64,000 bases of DNA from Dermanyssus gallinae (lineage: Eukaryota > Arthropoda > Arachnida > Mesostigmata > Dermanyssidae): assembly GCA_003439945.1 (NCBI GenBank), contig QVRM01006824.1, forward strand, positions 310,001 through 374,000. The letters are read 5' to 3'. Both the position numbers and the translations under genes were made by a program. The notes under the pieces were generated by a model, which had not been told where the DNA came from, did no database searches, and saw nothing but the letters and a program-made list of their open reading frames with translations. Shown here one piece after another: positions 1 to 11,713 of the stretch. The stretch's first letter is position 1; each line of letters opens with the position of its first letter.

Positions 1-273
1 AGAGTCAATGAAAGAAAAAAAGTGCATCTACGTTTCCAGAGAGAAATATTTCGTGACAACTTCGGTGCAACAAACATCAAGTTCCAAGTAAGCGCTAACC
101 GTAAAGGGCAAGGATGACAAATTACTTTGTGATGCCATGTGCGCTGAGCAGCGAGGGCGACGAAGCTGAAAACTGAACAATCTTCTATCAGACATAGTGC
201 GACTATGCTTTAATAAACGGCGCGTACCAGGAGAAACAACTCGCGTTGTTCAGGTCAGCTTTCGGAGATCGCG

Positions 274-868
274 TTGTTCAGGTCAGCTATCGGCGTTACA
301 GAAATTACTGGAGACGTAGCTGATGCCACCGGCGAAAATCCCTGTGCATCGCTGGCCGCACTGACAGCCGCTCTTGCCGAACGCTTTAAATGTCACCGAA
401 ACGTGATATTTCAACGATACTTGTTTAAAATAGCCTGTCGGGGAGAAGCAAAAGCAGTAAAAGAGTTCAGGGAACGCATGAGACAGTATGTCCAGCGGTG
501 CGAATACCCCGATGAGACAACGATGCTGCGCGATAAACTGATTCTAGACACCCGACTGGGAATGGCCAGGGAAGCATTATTTCTCGAACAGGATCACAGA
601 AATCTGACAATCGACGTTGTGTTGAGAACATTGGAAACGTAGAAGGATAATAAAAGATCGCTGCAAATGGGAGGTCGCCAGCAACAACGAATCTACAACG
701 ACGACCTCTGCCTTATGCAGATAGGCAGCCGCCTGCCCGCAATAGCAGTAGCCAGACACCAACCTGTGACAAGTGCGGCCTACAACATCTACCACACGAA
801 TGTCCAGTCAACGGGAGGCGCTGCAAGAGCTGCCAAAGATTAAATCATTTCGCTCGTGTGTGTTGATT
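274..868 (+). pseudogene. Gypsy gag/nucleocapsid remnant
   Basis: The open stretch 274-642 encodes a capsid-like helical segment (about 120 residues) that ends at a stop. In another frame, about 765-868 encodes two CCHC zinc knuckles of the type C-x2-C-x4-H-x4-C: one around CDKCGLQHLPHEC and one around CKSCQRLNHFARVC. In the family the capsid assembles the particle and the knuckles bind the RNA template. The frame change between the two halves shows the gene is broken. No function is expected now. Confidence 0.65.
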
Positions 869-1007
869 AAGGCCAGCAGGTAGGCAGCGATACGGCAAAC
901 ATCAGAGACATAACATTCGCGCAATAGATGATAAGGAGACAACTTACGACGACAACGATGATGACTGTGACTCAGGAGACACGTACCGCGTTGAGACGAT
1001 CGGTAAG

Positions 1008-3570
1008 GTGCCTAAACGGAAAGTGTTTGCAACATTAAATATCGGAGCTGACCAGATTGCGCAACTGCGCGTTCTCTTAGATACTGGCTCGACATGTGAC
1101 GTGTTCGAAGGACTGGGTCAATTGCCGCAGCCGGTGAAAATACATGTGAAGCAAGATGCACGCACAGTACAGCAGTCTCCAAGAACTTCCCCGGTTGCCT
1201 TGACAGACGCTATCGTGCGTCGCATAAAATAACTGGAACAACAAAAAGTGATCGAGAAGGTTAACGATCCGACTGAATGGGCATCGAATCTTGTGGCGGT
1301 GGACCGTTCCAACCGAAATCTTAGGATAGTGCTCGATCTAAACGCACTAAATAAAGTCATTCAATTACCAAGATACCGGATGCCGACACTCAACGATACT
1401 TTATACCGCCTAAACAAAGCCAAGGTATTTTCGGTGCTCGACGCGCGAGATGGCTTCTGTCAGATGGTCTTAAGTCCGGAAAGCCGAGACTACACAGCAT
1501 TCTGGACGCCAATCGGCAGATACCGCTATGGCTGGGTCCCCCAAGGAATCTCATCAGCGCCCGAAGAATGATCAGAGACGCCAAATGCAAGCTTATGACG
1601 GCTGAGAAACTGAGAAATGTCTCAGTGGTGGCACATTTGCATATGGTGAAGGACGCACAGTAGTGGAAGCAATCGAAGACCACTACAAGAACTTGCAGTC
1701 CCTATTCAAACGCGCTAGTCGACAAGTTGGACTACGCTTCAACAGGGGCAAGCTCCGTATGGGTATGCCGCAAGTTAAATTAATAGGTCATGTCATAAGC
1801 AAAGACGGAGTTAAAGTTGACGCCAATAAAGTAAAAGCGATCAAAAAGATGACGCCACCAAAGGACGTAAAGGGCATAAATAGATTTTTAAGCTGCGTCA
1901 AGTATTTGCTCCCATTGATTCCCAACCTCTCTGAGCTATCAGAGCCTCTGAGAAGGTTAAGGCAGCAACAGTTTGAATTCAGCTGGCAGAGCCAGCAGCG
2001 TTCGACACGATTAAGAAAAGAAGCTGACGGAAACACCGAGACTCGCATTCTTCGACAAAACCAAACCGATAGTGATACAAACCCATGTGAGCGAATACGG
2101 CGCTGGCGGCGTTCTAGTTCAAGACGGGAAGCCAATCGCTTACACCTCCCACATATTCGGCGCTACCGAAAAAAAGCAGTGATCGAAAAGGAGTGTCTAG
2201 CCATAGTGACGGCATGCAAGAAGTGTGAACACTACATCTACGGGATGCCGACGGTCACAATACAGACAGACCACAGACCACTAGAAAGTGTATTCGTCAA
2301 ACCGCTCGACGCATGCCCTAAACGTTTGCAACGAATGAGGTTAAATTTAATGAAGTTCGACCTCAGGGTCAAGTATATACCTGGCAAGACGAACCTCGTA
2401 GCCGATGTATTAAGTAGACACCCCTTGAATACTAAGTTCGAACCCCATGACGTGAGGAGAGTGGAGCTTGAACAGATCGATCACAGCTCAACTAATCGTA
2501 TCTCTGACCCACTGATGCAGCAGGTCAAAACTGCAACAGCAAATAGCGCACCAATGCAAATCCTTATTAAGGCGATTCAGGGCGGTTGGCCTGCACAGGA
2601 GAAAAGGTACCTGTTAAAATCTTACCATTTTACAACATTCGTGACTAGCTAGTGGTGGATAATGGTGTTGTCTACCGAGGCAGCGCAGTCGTTTCTCCAC
2701 CGAGTCTAAGACCAGAGTTTCTCCGTCGGACGCATAAATCACATTTCGGGTTCGATGCGATGTGTCGTAGAGCGAAGAAGACAGTGTTCTGGCCAAGGTT
2801 GAGAGAAGACATGCAAAAATACGTCACTCGTTGTGACGCGTGCCAGACATTTCACGTCAAACAACGAGTTGAGCCGTTGATGAACAAGCCGATTCCACAG
2901 ACACCGTGGCAGGTAGTACACCAGAACATATTTGTTTGGCAGGGGCACTATTATCTGGTTATAGTGGATAGCTACAGTGATTACTTCGAGCTGGACGAGC
3001 TGAACAAAGGCCAACTTACACACCGACGCTGATCCTAGATACATGGCTCGAGAATTTTGACTATTTTGTGCAGAATGGCAAACGAAACACGTTACGAGTT
3101 CGCCCCATCACCACCAGGCCAACGGTAAGGCCGAAAGCGCCGTCAAAATAGCGGAACGAATAGTAAAAAAGACGCGGCTAAACAATGAAAATCTGCACAT
3201 GGCGCTATTGGAGTGGCGGTCAACAGAACAATCCGATAGACCATCGTCGGCAGAGAAACTGTTCGGACGTGTGCCCGCCGGTTGCCTACCGACGAGTGAG
3301 AAACAATTGGTCACTGCCAATCACAGTCAGGTCACTCAAATAATTGCAAACCGAACCGCCGCACAGAGAGCGTACAACCAAGGAAGCAAGCAACTATCAC
3401 CAATACATCCCGGACAATGGGTCAGAATACAGCCGACTGACTTTAGCCACCAGTGGATTTTTTGCCGCTGTATTGCTGAAATAAAGTTCGCCACCATTTT
3501 GCCGCGCACATATCGTGTTCGCACACAAAATGGTGACGAACTGACGAGAAACCGAGGACATTTGATATAA
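1008..3570 (+). pseudogene. Gypsy pol remnant (protease, RT, RNase H, integrase)
   Basis: The protease motif LLDTGSTCDVF lies near 1072-1104. RT fingers and palm run from 1248 to 1571, with VLDARDGF and YGWVPQGISSAPE. RT thumb resumes at 1663 with the family's LGFxGH-like region (LIGHVISKDGVKVD). RNase H remains at about 2160-2410 (QTDHRPLESV, then LVADVLSRHP). Integrase spans 2652-3570, with an HH-CC zinc region (CDACQTFH) and the downstream SSPHHHQANGKAES block. Stops or frame changes fall near 1231, 1569, 2650 and 3030. The YxDD catalytic box of RT is missing between 1571 and 1663. The first integrase aspartate is read as asparagine (QNIFVWQG). Confidence 0.8.
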
Positions 3571-3681
3571 GTTCCCGATCCGGAAAAACCCGTCGAGACA
3601 AATACCAACAATTCTTCGTGTTCTAAGATTCGTTCTCAGAGTGGCGCACGGCCTGACAATATCGCTCCGACAGGGCATTTA

Positions 3682-3694
3682 ACCACAGTCTCAC
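3682..3694. repeat. Left target-site duplication of the nested LINE
   Basis: The 13-mer accacagtctcac here recurs exactly at 6591-6603, directly after the LINE poly(A). The pair marks where the LINE entered the Gypsy element. Confidence 0.85.
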
Positions 3695-6590
3695 GGTACG
3701 AATCCCTTAGGAAAGCGGCACTGTCGTACTCAAGAGAACTGCAGGACGTACTGAATAAAAAGTATGTGTCAACATTGAGTCAAACAACGCCTCTCACAGA
3801 CGTGTGGCGGTGGATTAAGGCTACCGAATATGGAAAACCAACAACTCCACTAGGAACATATTGCCTGAAAAATAACGTCAATATGCGCTCAGCATTGAAC
3901 GACCTATTAAAAACGGTTACCCTGCCGGACATACCTCCATGTTCAATTGCTAAGTCAACTGAATTCGATATCAATAAACAAATTTCGTCGAAGCTATCAC
4001 GACCATTTAACGTACTTGAACTTGAAATGGCTCTTGCAACGGCACATTTAAGAAGTGCTGCTGGACCTGACGGAATCACTAACAAGCAACTAAAATCTCT
4101 AGGAGAAGATGGCAAGAAGTTTATGCTAATCAAAATGAATAAGATACTTGCGTCTGGGGTTTTCCCGATGGAGTGGAAATCTGGAGTTGGGGTTCCTATT
4201 CTGAAACCGAGTAGGCCAACAGGAGACATCAAATCATATCGTGTAATTGTCAAATGCTCCCACCTTGGTAAGGTTCTGGAGCGAATGCTTCTACGAAGAT
4301 TAATGTCTGCGACAGAAGCTAAATCGGCTCTCACAGATAGTATGTCAGCATACAGACCGCTACGGTCGCCCCAAGACAACGTCATAGATCTGACAACAGA
4401 TATTGAACAGGCATGCCGGAACAATGGCCATGTATTGGCCGCATTCTTTGACATCGAGGGCGCATACAATGGACTGACTCACACAGCTGTCCATGAATCT
4501 CTACAAAAGATGGGGATCGACGCCAATTGCCGTTTCTACAAAATCATATCAAGCTATCTGCACTAGCGCACGCAGTCTATTACGTGCGGGGGAAGCTCCT
4601 CCAGGTGTGTCGTGTTAGGAGATCGTGGAGTCCCTCAGGGTGGAGTGCTTTCCCCGATTCTTTTTGTATTAGCAATATCTAATATTACGAATTGCGTTCC
4701 ACACGGCTTTCACCTATCCCAGTACTCGGATGACGGGGCCATGTGGATTCGCTTAAACAGCAAAACAGTCAACCCCATTGCTGTTTTTCAGCTTCAGTGT
4801 GGCATCAAAGCAATGGTATCTTCATTGGAGAAAATTGGTCTTAAGATTGAACCATCTAAAACCAAAATAATGGCTTTCAATATGCGTCGAGGACAGCATG
4901 TAGTAGTTAAGATAGACGGAAAAACAATTGACCAAGTCACGGATATACGGTTCATTGGAGTACATCTGGAAGACAACTGTCGATGAAAGATGCAAATTAA
5001 TGAGCTGAAAGAACGAGCCCTTAAAGTTGTAAACATAATCAAGAATCTGTGCGGACTCTCTTGGGGAATATCTCCACCATCTGCCATTAAAATTGTCAAG
5101 GCGCTTTTCTCGTCAAAAGTGGACTACGTCCTGCCGTTCATGACCAATCTAACAAAAAAAGAGACAACCGATCTAGACGCAATGACTGCAGTATGTGCTA
5201 AAGCAGCGCTGAGTTTACTCCCTATGACCAGTACACAAACCGCTCTGGCAGAAAGTGGTCTTATGCCCACTAACATACGACAAGAATTTCTAATGAAGTG
5301 TATATTAATCAGATTAGCTAGAAGTGGCAATAAGCTACTGAGATTAATCCAGGACGAACGCCGAAGTACCAAGGCAGCTGCCGCCCTAGAGGACATTCCC
5401 GAACTGAGCGACGGGATGCAGGCTCCTGATAAGCATGTATTTGATATGTCAAATCTTGAGCATATGTCTGTGTCACTATCAATACCTAACATCCACAAAA
5501 AGAATGAACACGACTCTTGGTACCTGAAGACTGCCGCCGAGCACCACATAAGCTTACTCTCACAGGAGTACTCGTCAGTGATGTTCAGCGATGGGTCACA
5601 GCAAGGTTTTACCGGAGGAGCAGGAGTTGTCATACCGGAAACCGGGACAACTATAGCGGTACATGTCGGAAACTGCCAGAGTTCAATCACGGCCGAAATT
5701 GTGGCAATGCATGAGGCGCTTGTATTCGCTCTTCAAGACGATAATCCCAAGGACACGGTTATCTTCTGCGACTCTAAAGCGGCGCTGGAAGCTATCACAG
5801 CTGTAGACCCATCGGGTCCCAACTCAAATCTCATCCAGTGCGTTCTTCGCTGCGCCGGCCATCTCAAGGCACGGCTGCGACTACAGTGGATTCCAGCTCA
5901 CGTAAATGTACGAGGAAACGAGGCAGCTGACGAGGTCGCCAGAGACGCCCTACAGAAGAAGAAGCTGGATCGCGTATGCCTGGTGCCGCCTTCCTCAAGT
6001 CATGTCAAAGCTAAAGTGTGGAAACACAGTTGTCAAAAATGGGAGGAGCCGGCAAACGGGATTTCACAAAAGCGTATTAATATGGGGATCGGGACACATT
6101 TTGCAGGACCACATGACTTAAGCGGGGCCTCCCGTAGATGTGCTGTGACGGTTCACCGTCTGAGATGTGCCAAGGGGCTGAGCGGAAGCACGCACAACCA
6201 AATTGGGGTAAAATCATCACCCATGTGCGAGCAGTGTAACAAATATGATGACGTTATACACATTCTTACGGAATGCAGGAAGTATGAAATGGAACGAGCA
6301 CAATGGATTAAGGCCGTTACTAAGCTTGGAGAGGATGGAAACATGTTATCAGCACGAATGGCTGACAGCAGACTTGCCAGTCTGGTGAAATTTGTCAATT
6401 CTTGTGATCTAGTGCTGTAAGTTAGCATGGGACTAGCGATGTAACTATCAGCGAAACATGTACAAGCTGCGAGCTTATCGGATGTTAAAAACATTAAAAG
6501 CGAAAAATGTACCACTGTGTAGTGGGTCTCTGATGTGAGACTCTCCAGATTATATATGTAATCAATAAACATCTATAAAAAAAAAAAAAA
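3695..6590 (+). mobile_element. 5'-truncated LINE (I-like, RT plus RNase H) nested in the Gypsy copy
   Basis: The insertion is bounded by a 13-bp duplication and ends in about 14 adenines at 6577-6590. A polyadenylation hexamer AATAAA sits at 6564-6569. The coding frame is already open at the left edge and there is no endonuclease or first ORF, so reverse transcription stopped early (5' truncation). It is younger than the Gypsy copy that it interrupts. The combination of RT with a downstream RNase H domain points to the I group of LINEs. Confidence 0.9.
3697..6420 (+). pseudogene. LINE RT-RNase H ORF, interrupted by two stops
   Basis: RT segments run in order: AAGPDGITNKQLK (about 4060), SAYRPLRSPQDN (about 4350), AAFFDIEGAYNG (about 4440), GVPQGGVLSPILF (about 4630) and the catalytic box YSDDGAMW (about 4720). 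RNase H keeps all four acidic positions: MFSDGSQQG, ITAEIVAMHEAL, VIFCDSKAAL and NEAADEVARDA. A C-terminal zinc-like motif CEQCNKYDDVIHILTEC follows. In-frame stops fall at 4564-4566 and 4984-4986, each followed by a continuing homologous frame. In the family the protein copies its own RNA into target DNA. This copy is dead but only lightly damaged, so it is fairly recent. Confidence 0.88.
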
Positions 6591-6603
6591 ACCACAGTCT
6601 CAC
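6591..6603. repeat. Right target-site duplication of the nested LINE
   Basis: Exact second copy of the 13-mer at 3682-3694. It follows the poly(A) tail directly. Confidence 0.85.
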
Positions 6604-6919
6604 TCCCAACTGACAATGCTATCGAGGTGTCAATGCGTTCGGTGCGGAGTATATCATCTGGCCTATGACACGGCCGCCGTCTTGACCGCGCAGACCCAAT
6701 GAACGACCCGCTGCTGACCCTTCATTGCCGCAGTTGCTCGCCGCACAAAGAAGCCGTCACCAACAAAAAGACAACGAACGCGGAGCCGTATTCGACCGAA
6801 GGAGAAATCGGAACAAATATGTTCCGCGAGAATTTTCGACGCGATCCGGAAGGAAGATCAAAACCACCGAAAAATATCAATAATAATTGATTATATTTCC
6901 AAGTGTAAAAGAAGGGAGA

Positions 6920-7073
6920 TGTTAGGGCGCCTCAGACTTAACGAACGCACTAGACATAGCGCGGTTCCTAGACGTACCACATTTGGCAGGGCATCCGAGC
7001 TAGGAACCCGCAAACGCGTTTCAAATAAAGTTTAACCGCCAGTTGTATTTCAACCAACAAGTTCTCGTTAACA
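6920..7073 (+). repeat. Putative 3' LTR of the Gypsy element
   Basis: A purine-rich tract (gaagggaga, about 6911-6919) is followed by a segment that begins TGTTAG and ends TTAACA, the usual TG...CA style of LTR ends. An AATAAA-type hexamer lies at about 7024-7030. At about 154 bp it is short for an LTR. The borders are inferred because the 5' LTR is not in the window for comparison. Confidence 0.55.
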
Positions 7074-7229
7074 AGTAGGCCGAAATGTCCAAAAACCGTC
7101 CGTTTCTCAGCAGTGAGGCTCTTCGTGCTCAATATTGTTCTGGGGGCTGATGCGTGGTCTTGACAGAATGTGAAACCACCTCACGCTGGCGAATTTTAAC
7201 CAGTTTGAGGGGTATTTTTTCTTTATATA

Positions 7230-7590
7230 TGAAGCGAGTGCTTTGGTTGCCTATTCGAGCAAAAAAGTCGAGCGGGCCAGACGGGAGGACGGTGGCTGGA
7301 CGTTTTCAATCCCTTGCACCTTTGGTATAGTTCTGCATGCAACAGTCGCCACATGCACGTACACAGTGCATAGTTATCACTACCTGGTATGTTCCAACGC
7401 AGCCTTTCAAGTGGAGTACTGCCTGCAGAGGTGCGCCAAGTACCATGCAGTGGAATGCACAGCGCTGGACCAAAAATCGTGCACTACTTCTCTCACCGGA
7501 AGCGTGAAGCAGATAGAATATTATGAAGAAGCATTTTTGAACTGTATATGATATTCAATCTAAGTGAAATAAACGTAATTGATATAATCC
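7230..7590 (+). mobile_element. LINE 3' end fragment, Cys/His-tail family
   Basis: The frame 7243-7551 encodes TVHSYHYLVCSNAAFQVEYC and then CAKYHAVEC. This matches the C-terminal tail also encoded at 41.9-42.2 kb, 43.0-43.2 kb and 43.8-43.96 kb (a histidine-rich stretch, then C-x-C-R-x-C-x3-C-x2-YH). Some cysteines are lost here. AATAAA near 7569 and a short A-run at about 7590 mark the 3' end. Only the tail of the element survives. Confidence 0.55.
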
Positions 7591-7717
7591 AAAAAAAGCC
7601 TGAATGCTCCTGACACTGTACAAAATATGATCCAAAATGCCATGGTCACTCGCCTTTGCGCCATGGTTTCATGTCAAAGTAGAACCAATGTGTACCTCAT
7701 AATTGAAGCGAGCTTAC

Positions 7718-7913
7718 AAGATGGAGCGTCTAGCAAAATGCTCTTCTTAGGCTGCCAGCCTAACAAGTGTCCGTTCTTGAAACCTATGACGAAAAAAGCA
7801 GCTCTTACAATGAGGTGAAACGTAGTGCCCCCTAGGCCAACATTCCCAGAAGACGCAAACGCTAGGTAACAAGCTTTAGGATTTCAAAATTACTTACATT
7901 CTGTTGAACTCAT
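7718..7913 (-). CDS. Candidate start of an unrecognised gene (two phased exons)
   Basis: An ATG at 7911-7913 begins a 16-nt coding piece (MSSTE plus one base, 7898-7913) and runs into a consensus GTAAGT donor. A second exon, 7718-7783, has a pyrimidine-rich acceptor (cttttttcgtcatag), encodes FKNGHLLGWQPKKSILLDAPS in the matching phase and ends at GTAAGC. Downstream exons are not found; the LINE tail and Gypsy copy occupy that side, so the gene may be truncated or may continue beyond base 1. I do not recognise the peptide. The support is two good splice sites and matching phase only. Confidence 0.28.
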
Positions 7914-8251
7914 CACTCGAATAAAGCACACCTAATATCTAATACGGAATATGGAACTAGGAACTGTGCACTAGGTGACTTGGGTGTGACAAAGAAATGT
8001 TGGCTGAGCATGAATTCTTCCAGCCGTGTCTCACAGAATAATTCAGTCACGGCTATATTCAGATGATAAAAGCGGCCTTGAAAGTCTGAGAAAGTGGAAG
8101 TGTATAACGACTATTTAAAAGGTTTAAAATAGATATTTAACTCAATATGCATTATCGGTCCCGAATACTGCCGGTTCCTAGTTTTCGTTTCGGCCATCTT
8201 CAACTTGTGGTTGCTACCTATATACCATCAGTTGGCAATTCCCTCATTGAT

Positions 8252-8790
8252 AGAGGACTAATTGAAAAATGCGGTTGCACAGACGGACACCGCGGCAGGG
8301 CAGCTTCCTGCAAGCACGGGCCGGTAGTTTGGGCCTCCAACACACTAAAAACCAGTCGTATCCTCGTCCCGGGAGGGGGGAGGGAGTCTACTACCCCCGG
8401 GAGCCAAGGGGGGGCGGGAGCGAATAAAGAGCAGAGCCTTGTCTTCTCCTGCCGTGTGCTCTGAAATGCTTGTGACGATTCTGTTCAGTACGGAGTAGAT
8501 TCCGTACTGATTTTCTTGATGATGCCCCGTAAGGTTAAAGCTGTTGTGATCTTTAAAAGCTTCAGTTGGTGTGCGCGCTGCTCCATGCTGGACACCTCAA
8601 CACGGTGTGTTCCCGGGGTGTCAGCGAGCCCTTCGCCGCAGTGGACGCGCGTCCGTTCCGATCCCAAACAGGTATGACTGGAGGCCCCCGTGATCTGTGA
8701 ATTCCTAAGCCGTGTAGAATGTTATTTCTCCTCCTGGTTGATTGAGCCAGCCATTGATGTTTGGAATCGGAAGTGTGGAGACTGGAGTTG
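8252..8790 (-). mobile_element. R1-like LINE, 3' fragment
   Basis: This stretch aligns by eye with the 3' end of the larger LINE at 28.39-28.93 kb in the same orientation. Shared landmarks are the gaggactaa...aaaatgcg block, the ccactaaaaaccagtcgt block and the gcgcgctgctcc...gctggacacctca block. The minus-strand reading at 8485-8667 is the remnant of the C-terminal zinc-binding region. Only about 540 bp remain. It is a second, older and more diverged copy of that family. Confidence 0.65.
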
Positions 8791-9052
8791 GCGTTTATCT
8801 ATCAACATTGTTCAATATTTAGATAACCACTGGACAATTTTCAAACACACCGTCAGTAGCGTATATTTCTGGCTTTGTTTGTATGACAAGGTTTGCTTTT
8901 CTAAAAAATCTTATTGCAAAGTTATCTAACTGACAGCCCTCCTCGCCAATTATCTCATTAATTGTCGAAGTCTAATTCATTTCCGTGGCGGAATTAAGGG
9001 AATCCTTATGTGTTCAGTAAAACGGATTACGCTTTCACATAGTTTTATTTCA

Positions 9053-10344
9053 AAATATATAATTCCATGCGGCCCTATGGCATTTCTTCCATTTTACCGT
9101 TTACTACAGTTTTTTCTACTGGTTACTCCTTTTGAGGCAACTATTGTAATGGTTCTATGGTATGTGCGGTAAAGCGCGCCTTGCGTTCTCCCCGGAATTT
9201 CCTTCCCTATTTGTTCAACCGGTCAGTTGGCATATGTAACCTAAAGCATTAGCACATGAAAATTATGATTCTCCAATGCAATGGCTTCTTGCAGGAGAAC
9301 TCCTTATATACAGACAGCTATTAGCAACAACCGTTCTCCGATTTCCTGGGCGATATTTTTCTAGATTAAGAACAATCTACAGTATTATTCTGTTTTCGTT
9401 GTGGTACTTCCGCCTCGTATTCTGCCAGTGTACTTTAAACTTATTGCAGTTAAGTAAATTATCGAACCGTTTTGCTTATTTTTCTGCTCTGTGAGACAAA
9501 CAATATGGTCTCACGAACGAACAAGATCGAGCAAACATGGTCATATTACTTTGTCACTTCAACTGTGAATTTTGTAAAATCGTCTTTCACCTTAAGGAAA
9601 AAAAATCTAGTAGCCTTTGGTGTGGAGTGTCAGTGATCCAGAGGCCTCCTTTGTTGTTATACACACCACAGCAAGAGATAGTCATTCTCTGGACAACACA
9701 AGCTATCGTTTGTTTATATTATTAGACTGTTTACAGATTGCCCGTCCCAAGGTTCAACAATTGGCCGCTCTCTTAAGTGTCCCATATCACACATCTTAGC
9801 AGTTAATGCAACATAGATCTGTGCGCCATTTTCTGTACGGCATATACGTGTACTGCTATACAAAGCTCCGAATAAAAAAATGTAAATTGTTTCAAACTCA
9901 CGACTGAAGCCTCCAGAGTTATTTTCTAGATTTTTTTAATTGTGGTCACTCTGGTCTCCACCACTGCACCAGCGCTCCGTGTCCTGTCCCACTGGTCCCA
10001 TAGGCCCGGCTTATACTTTCTGCTATTCATCGTTTTTTGCTCGTGTTCTTGCCTTAGTAACATCTCTGTTCAGAACTTTTTCATTGGCATTATAGTATTA
10101 ATTTCGCTCTTTTGACACCAGGTACTAGTTATCCTTTAAGCCGCAGATAAACTATGTAAAGGCTTCGAGCCAATGATGCTATATGGACTTTTTTTCCTCT
10201 ATTTTTCTTTTTGTTTCTGACCTTTTGCAGAACTTCACATACTGGGAGGTTGTGCTGTCCGTAGTATTGGCTATTACTTTGCCTTCATATTTAGTCAGAA
10301 TACAGCACTTCCATACTAGACTTTATGCTGGCTCTCTCCAGTAG
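9053..10344 (+). CDS. Candidate exon-like segments of an unrecognised, partly membrane-embedded protein
   Basis: Three segments look coding. 9053-9161 (acceptor cacatag, donor GTATGT) reads YIIPCGPMAFLPFYRLLQFF and continues hydrophobic. 9634-9799 follows ...gtgtcag, starts in the compatible phase (DPEASFVVIHTTARD...), ends at a stop and has AATAAA near 9872. 10231-10344 follows a very long pyrimidine tract plus cag and encodes NFTYWEVVLSVVLAITLPSY and about 17 more residues to a stop. The last has the best splice signal and one predicted transmembrane helix. Whether these belong to one gene is unclear, and I do not recognise a family. Confidence 0.25.
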
Positions 10345-11002
10345 AACAATGTGGTAAGTGTTACTGAAAGTGGTTACTGAAACATTCAGGTAGAATACAG
10401 AAACATAATAAAATACAATGCTGGTGCTTAACGGGAGTTGTATTTTCCCTGGGAGCACATAAGTTACTGAGACCTAAGTGACTGGCAAATATCCGAGACA
10501 CGAGAAACTAACGTTCCCAACAGTTTTAGCAAACGTTTAGCCACATTCATGTATGTAAGTAGCAAGCCTTTAATTGGTCGTATAAATATGGAAAGTCTTG
10601 AATAAGTTTTTTTATTATTAAAAAATATTACTAGAAATAATGTTATGGTGAGAAGTATAGGTAAGGCTTACGAACGAATAGCTTATGCTGTATCTTCTTG
10701 GGTTGGTGAATCGCCCGAACTTATTTAAAAAAAAAACATTCATCCATTCAGGCAACATTTCGTCTGTAGGCACACATATTCATGTTACATATCAAGAAGT
10801 ACCAGACAGCAACGATCGAACAGGTTGATTAGTCATGCTACTGCATCCCTGTGGAGATAGTCGCGGCGCGCCAATAGTATCGTATTGTACAGTAGAGTAT
10901 TAGTAGAAGTGGTACGATAGTGTTGCATAATTAGTCAGGCTAATTACGCAAAAAGTATTTTTTTTATTTATCTATCTGCTTGCCTATCTAGTTACGATAA
11001 CG
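10345..11002. other. Intergenic, no gene seen
   Basis: AT-rich sequence with no convincing exon, repeat or RNA. It is the 5' flank of the BTB-BACK gene. Confidence 0.5.
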
Positions 11003-11666
11003 ATGGCCGAGTCGTTTAACAACTCAACACCACCTGTCGCTCAAGATTCTGCTACGAACTCAGTTGCTGAGGGTTCGGGCGACGCGCAGCAGCAGCCATG
11101 CACAAGTCGACAGACAGTTGACGGCGTTGAAGAAAAGTATCAACGTGAAGGATTCTCAGATAACGCGATGAACTGGCTCAACCAAATGAGAACATCCACC
11201 AACGCACAATGGTGCGACGTAAAAATCGAGTGCCGCCACAAGAAGCGAATATCCGCGCACGGGTGCGTGATTACGCATTGGTGCACTCTCGGTGAAGATC
11301 TACGCAACAGTAATGAAGCTCTACGGGTTGATCTCGACCACGCCGTCGTAGAACCTCTGATCAACTTCTGCTACACTGGCATACTCGTTATGAACACGAG
11401 GAATATACTCGGTCTCCTCACCGCCGCTGAAACTCTTAAGTTTGACGCCGAAGTGCAAAAGGCGCGTAAATAAGTATTACAAGACGATGGTTTACACTTC
11501 TGCGGCAATCGCGTAATATATGCATTATCTGTGGTTATGCTAGCACTTTTGGCTAAAATGTTGTTGAGCCTTTGTGTGCACTCACTCAACCTCATTATGA
11601 TAGAAATTAATTTATTGGACGAGTGGGCTATTTTATTTGTATGCAGGTAATTCCATTAGATACATT

Positions 11667-11713
<47 letters not shown>

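Larger units (their letters stand above)
1..7073 (+). mobile_element. Gypsy-type LTR retrotransposon, decayed, 5' end outside window
   Basis: Remnants of gag, a zinc-knuckle nucleocapsid, protease, reverse transcriptase, RNase H and integrase occur in the Gypsy (Ty3) order. They are followed by a purine-rich tract and a short 3' LTR. Reading frames are broken many times, so the copy cannot be autonomous. A LINE is inserted at 3695-6590 and splits the element. The Gypsy sequence resumes at 6604 with a low-complexity tail region. The 5' LTR is not visible and presumably lies before base 1. Family assignment rests on domain order and motifs, not on a database search. Confidence 0.85.
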
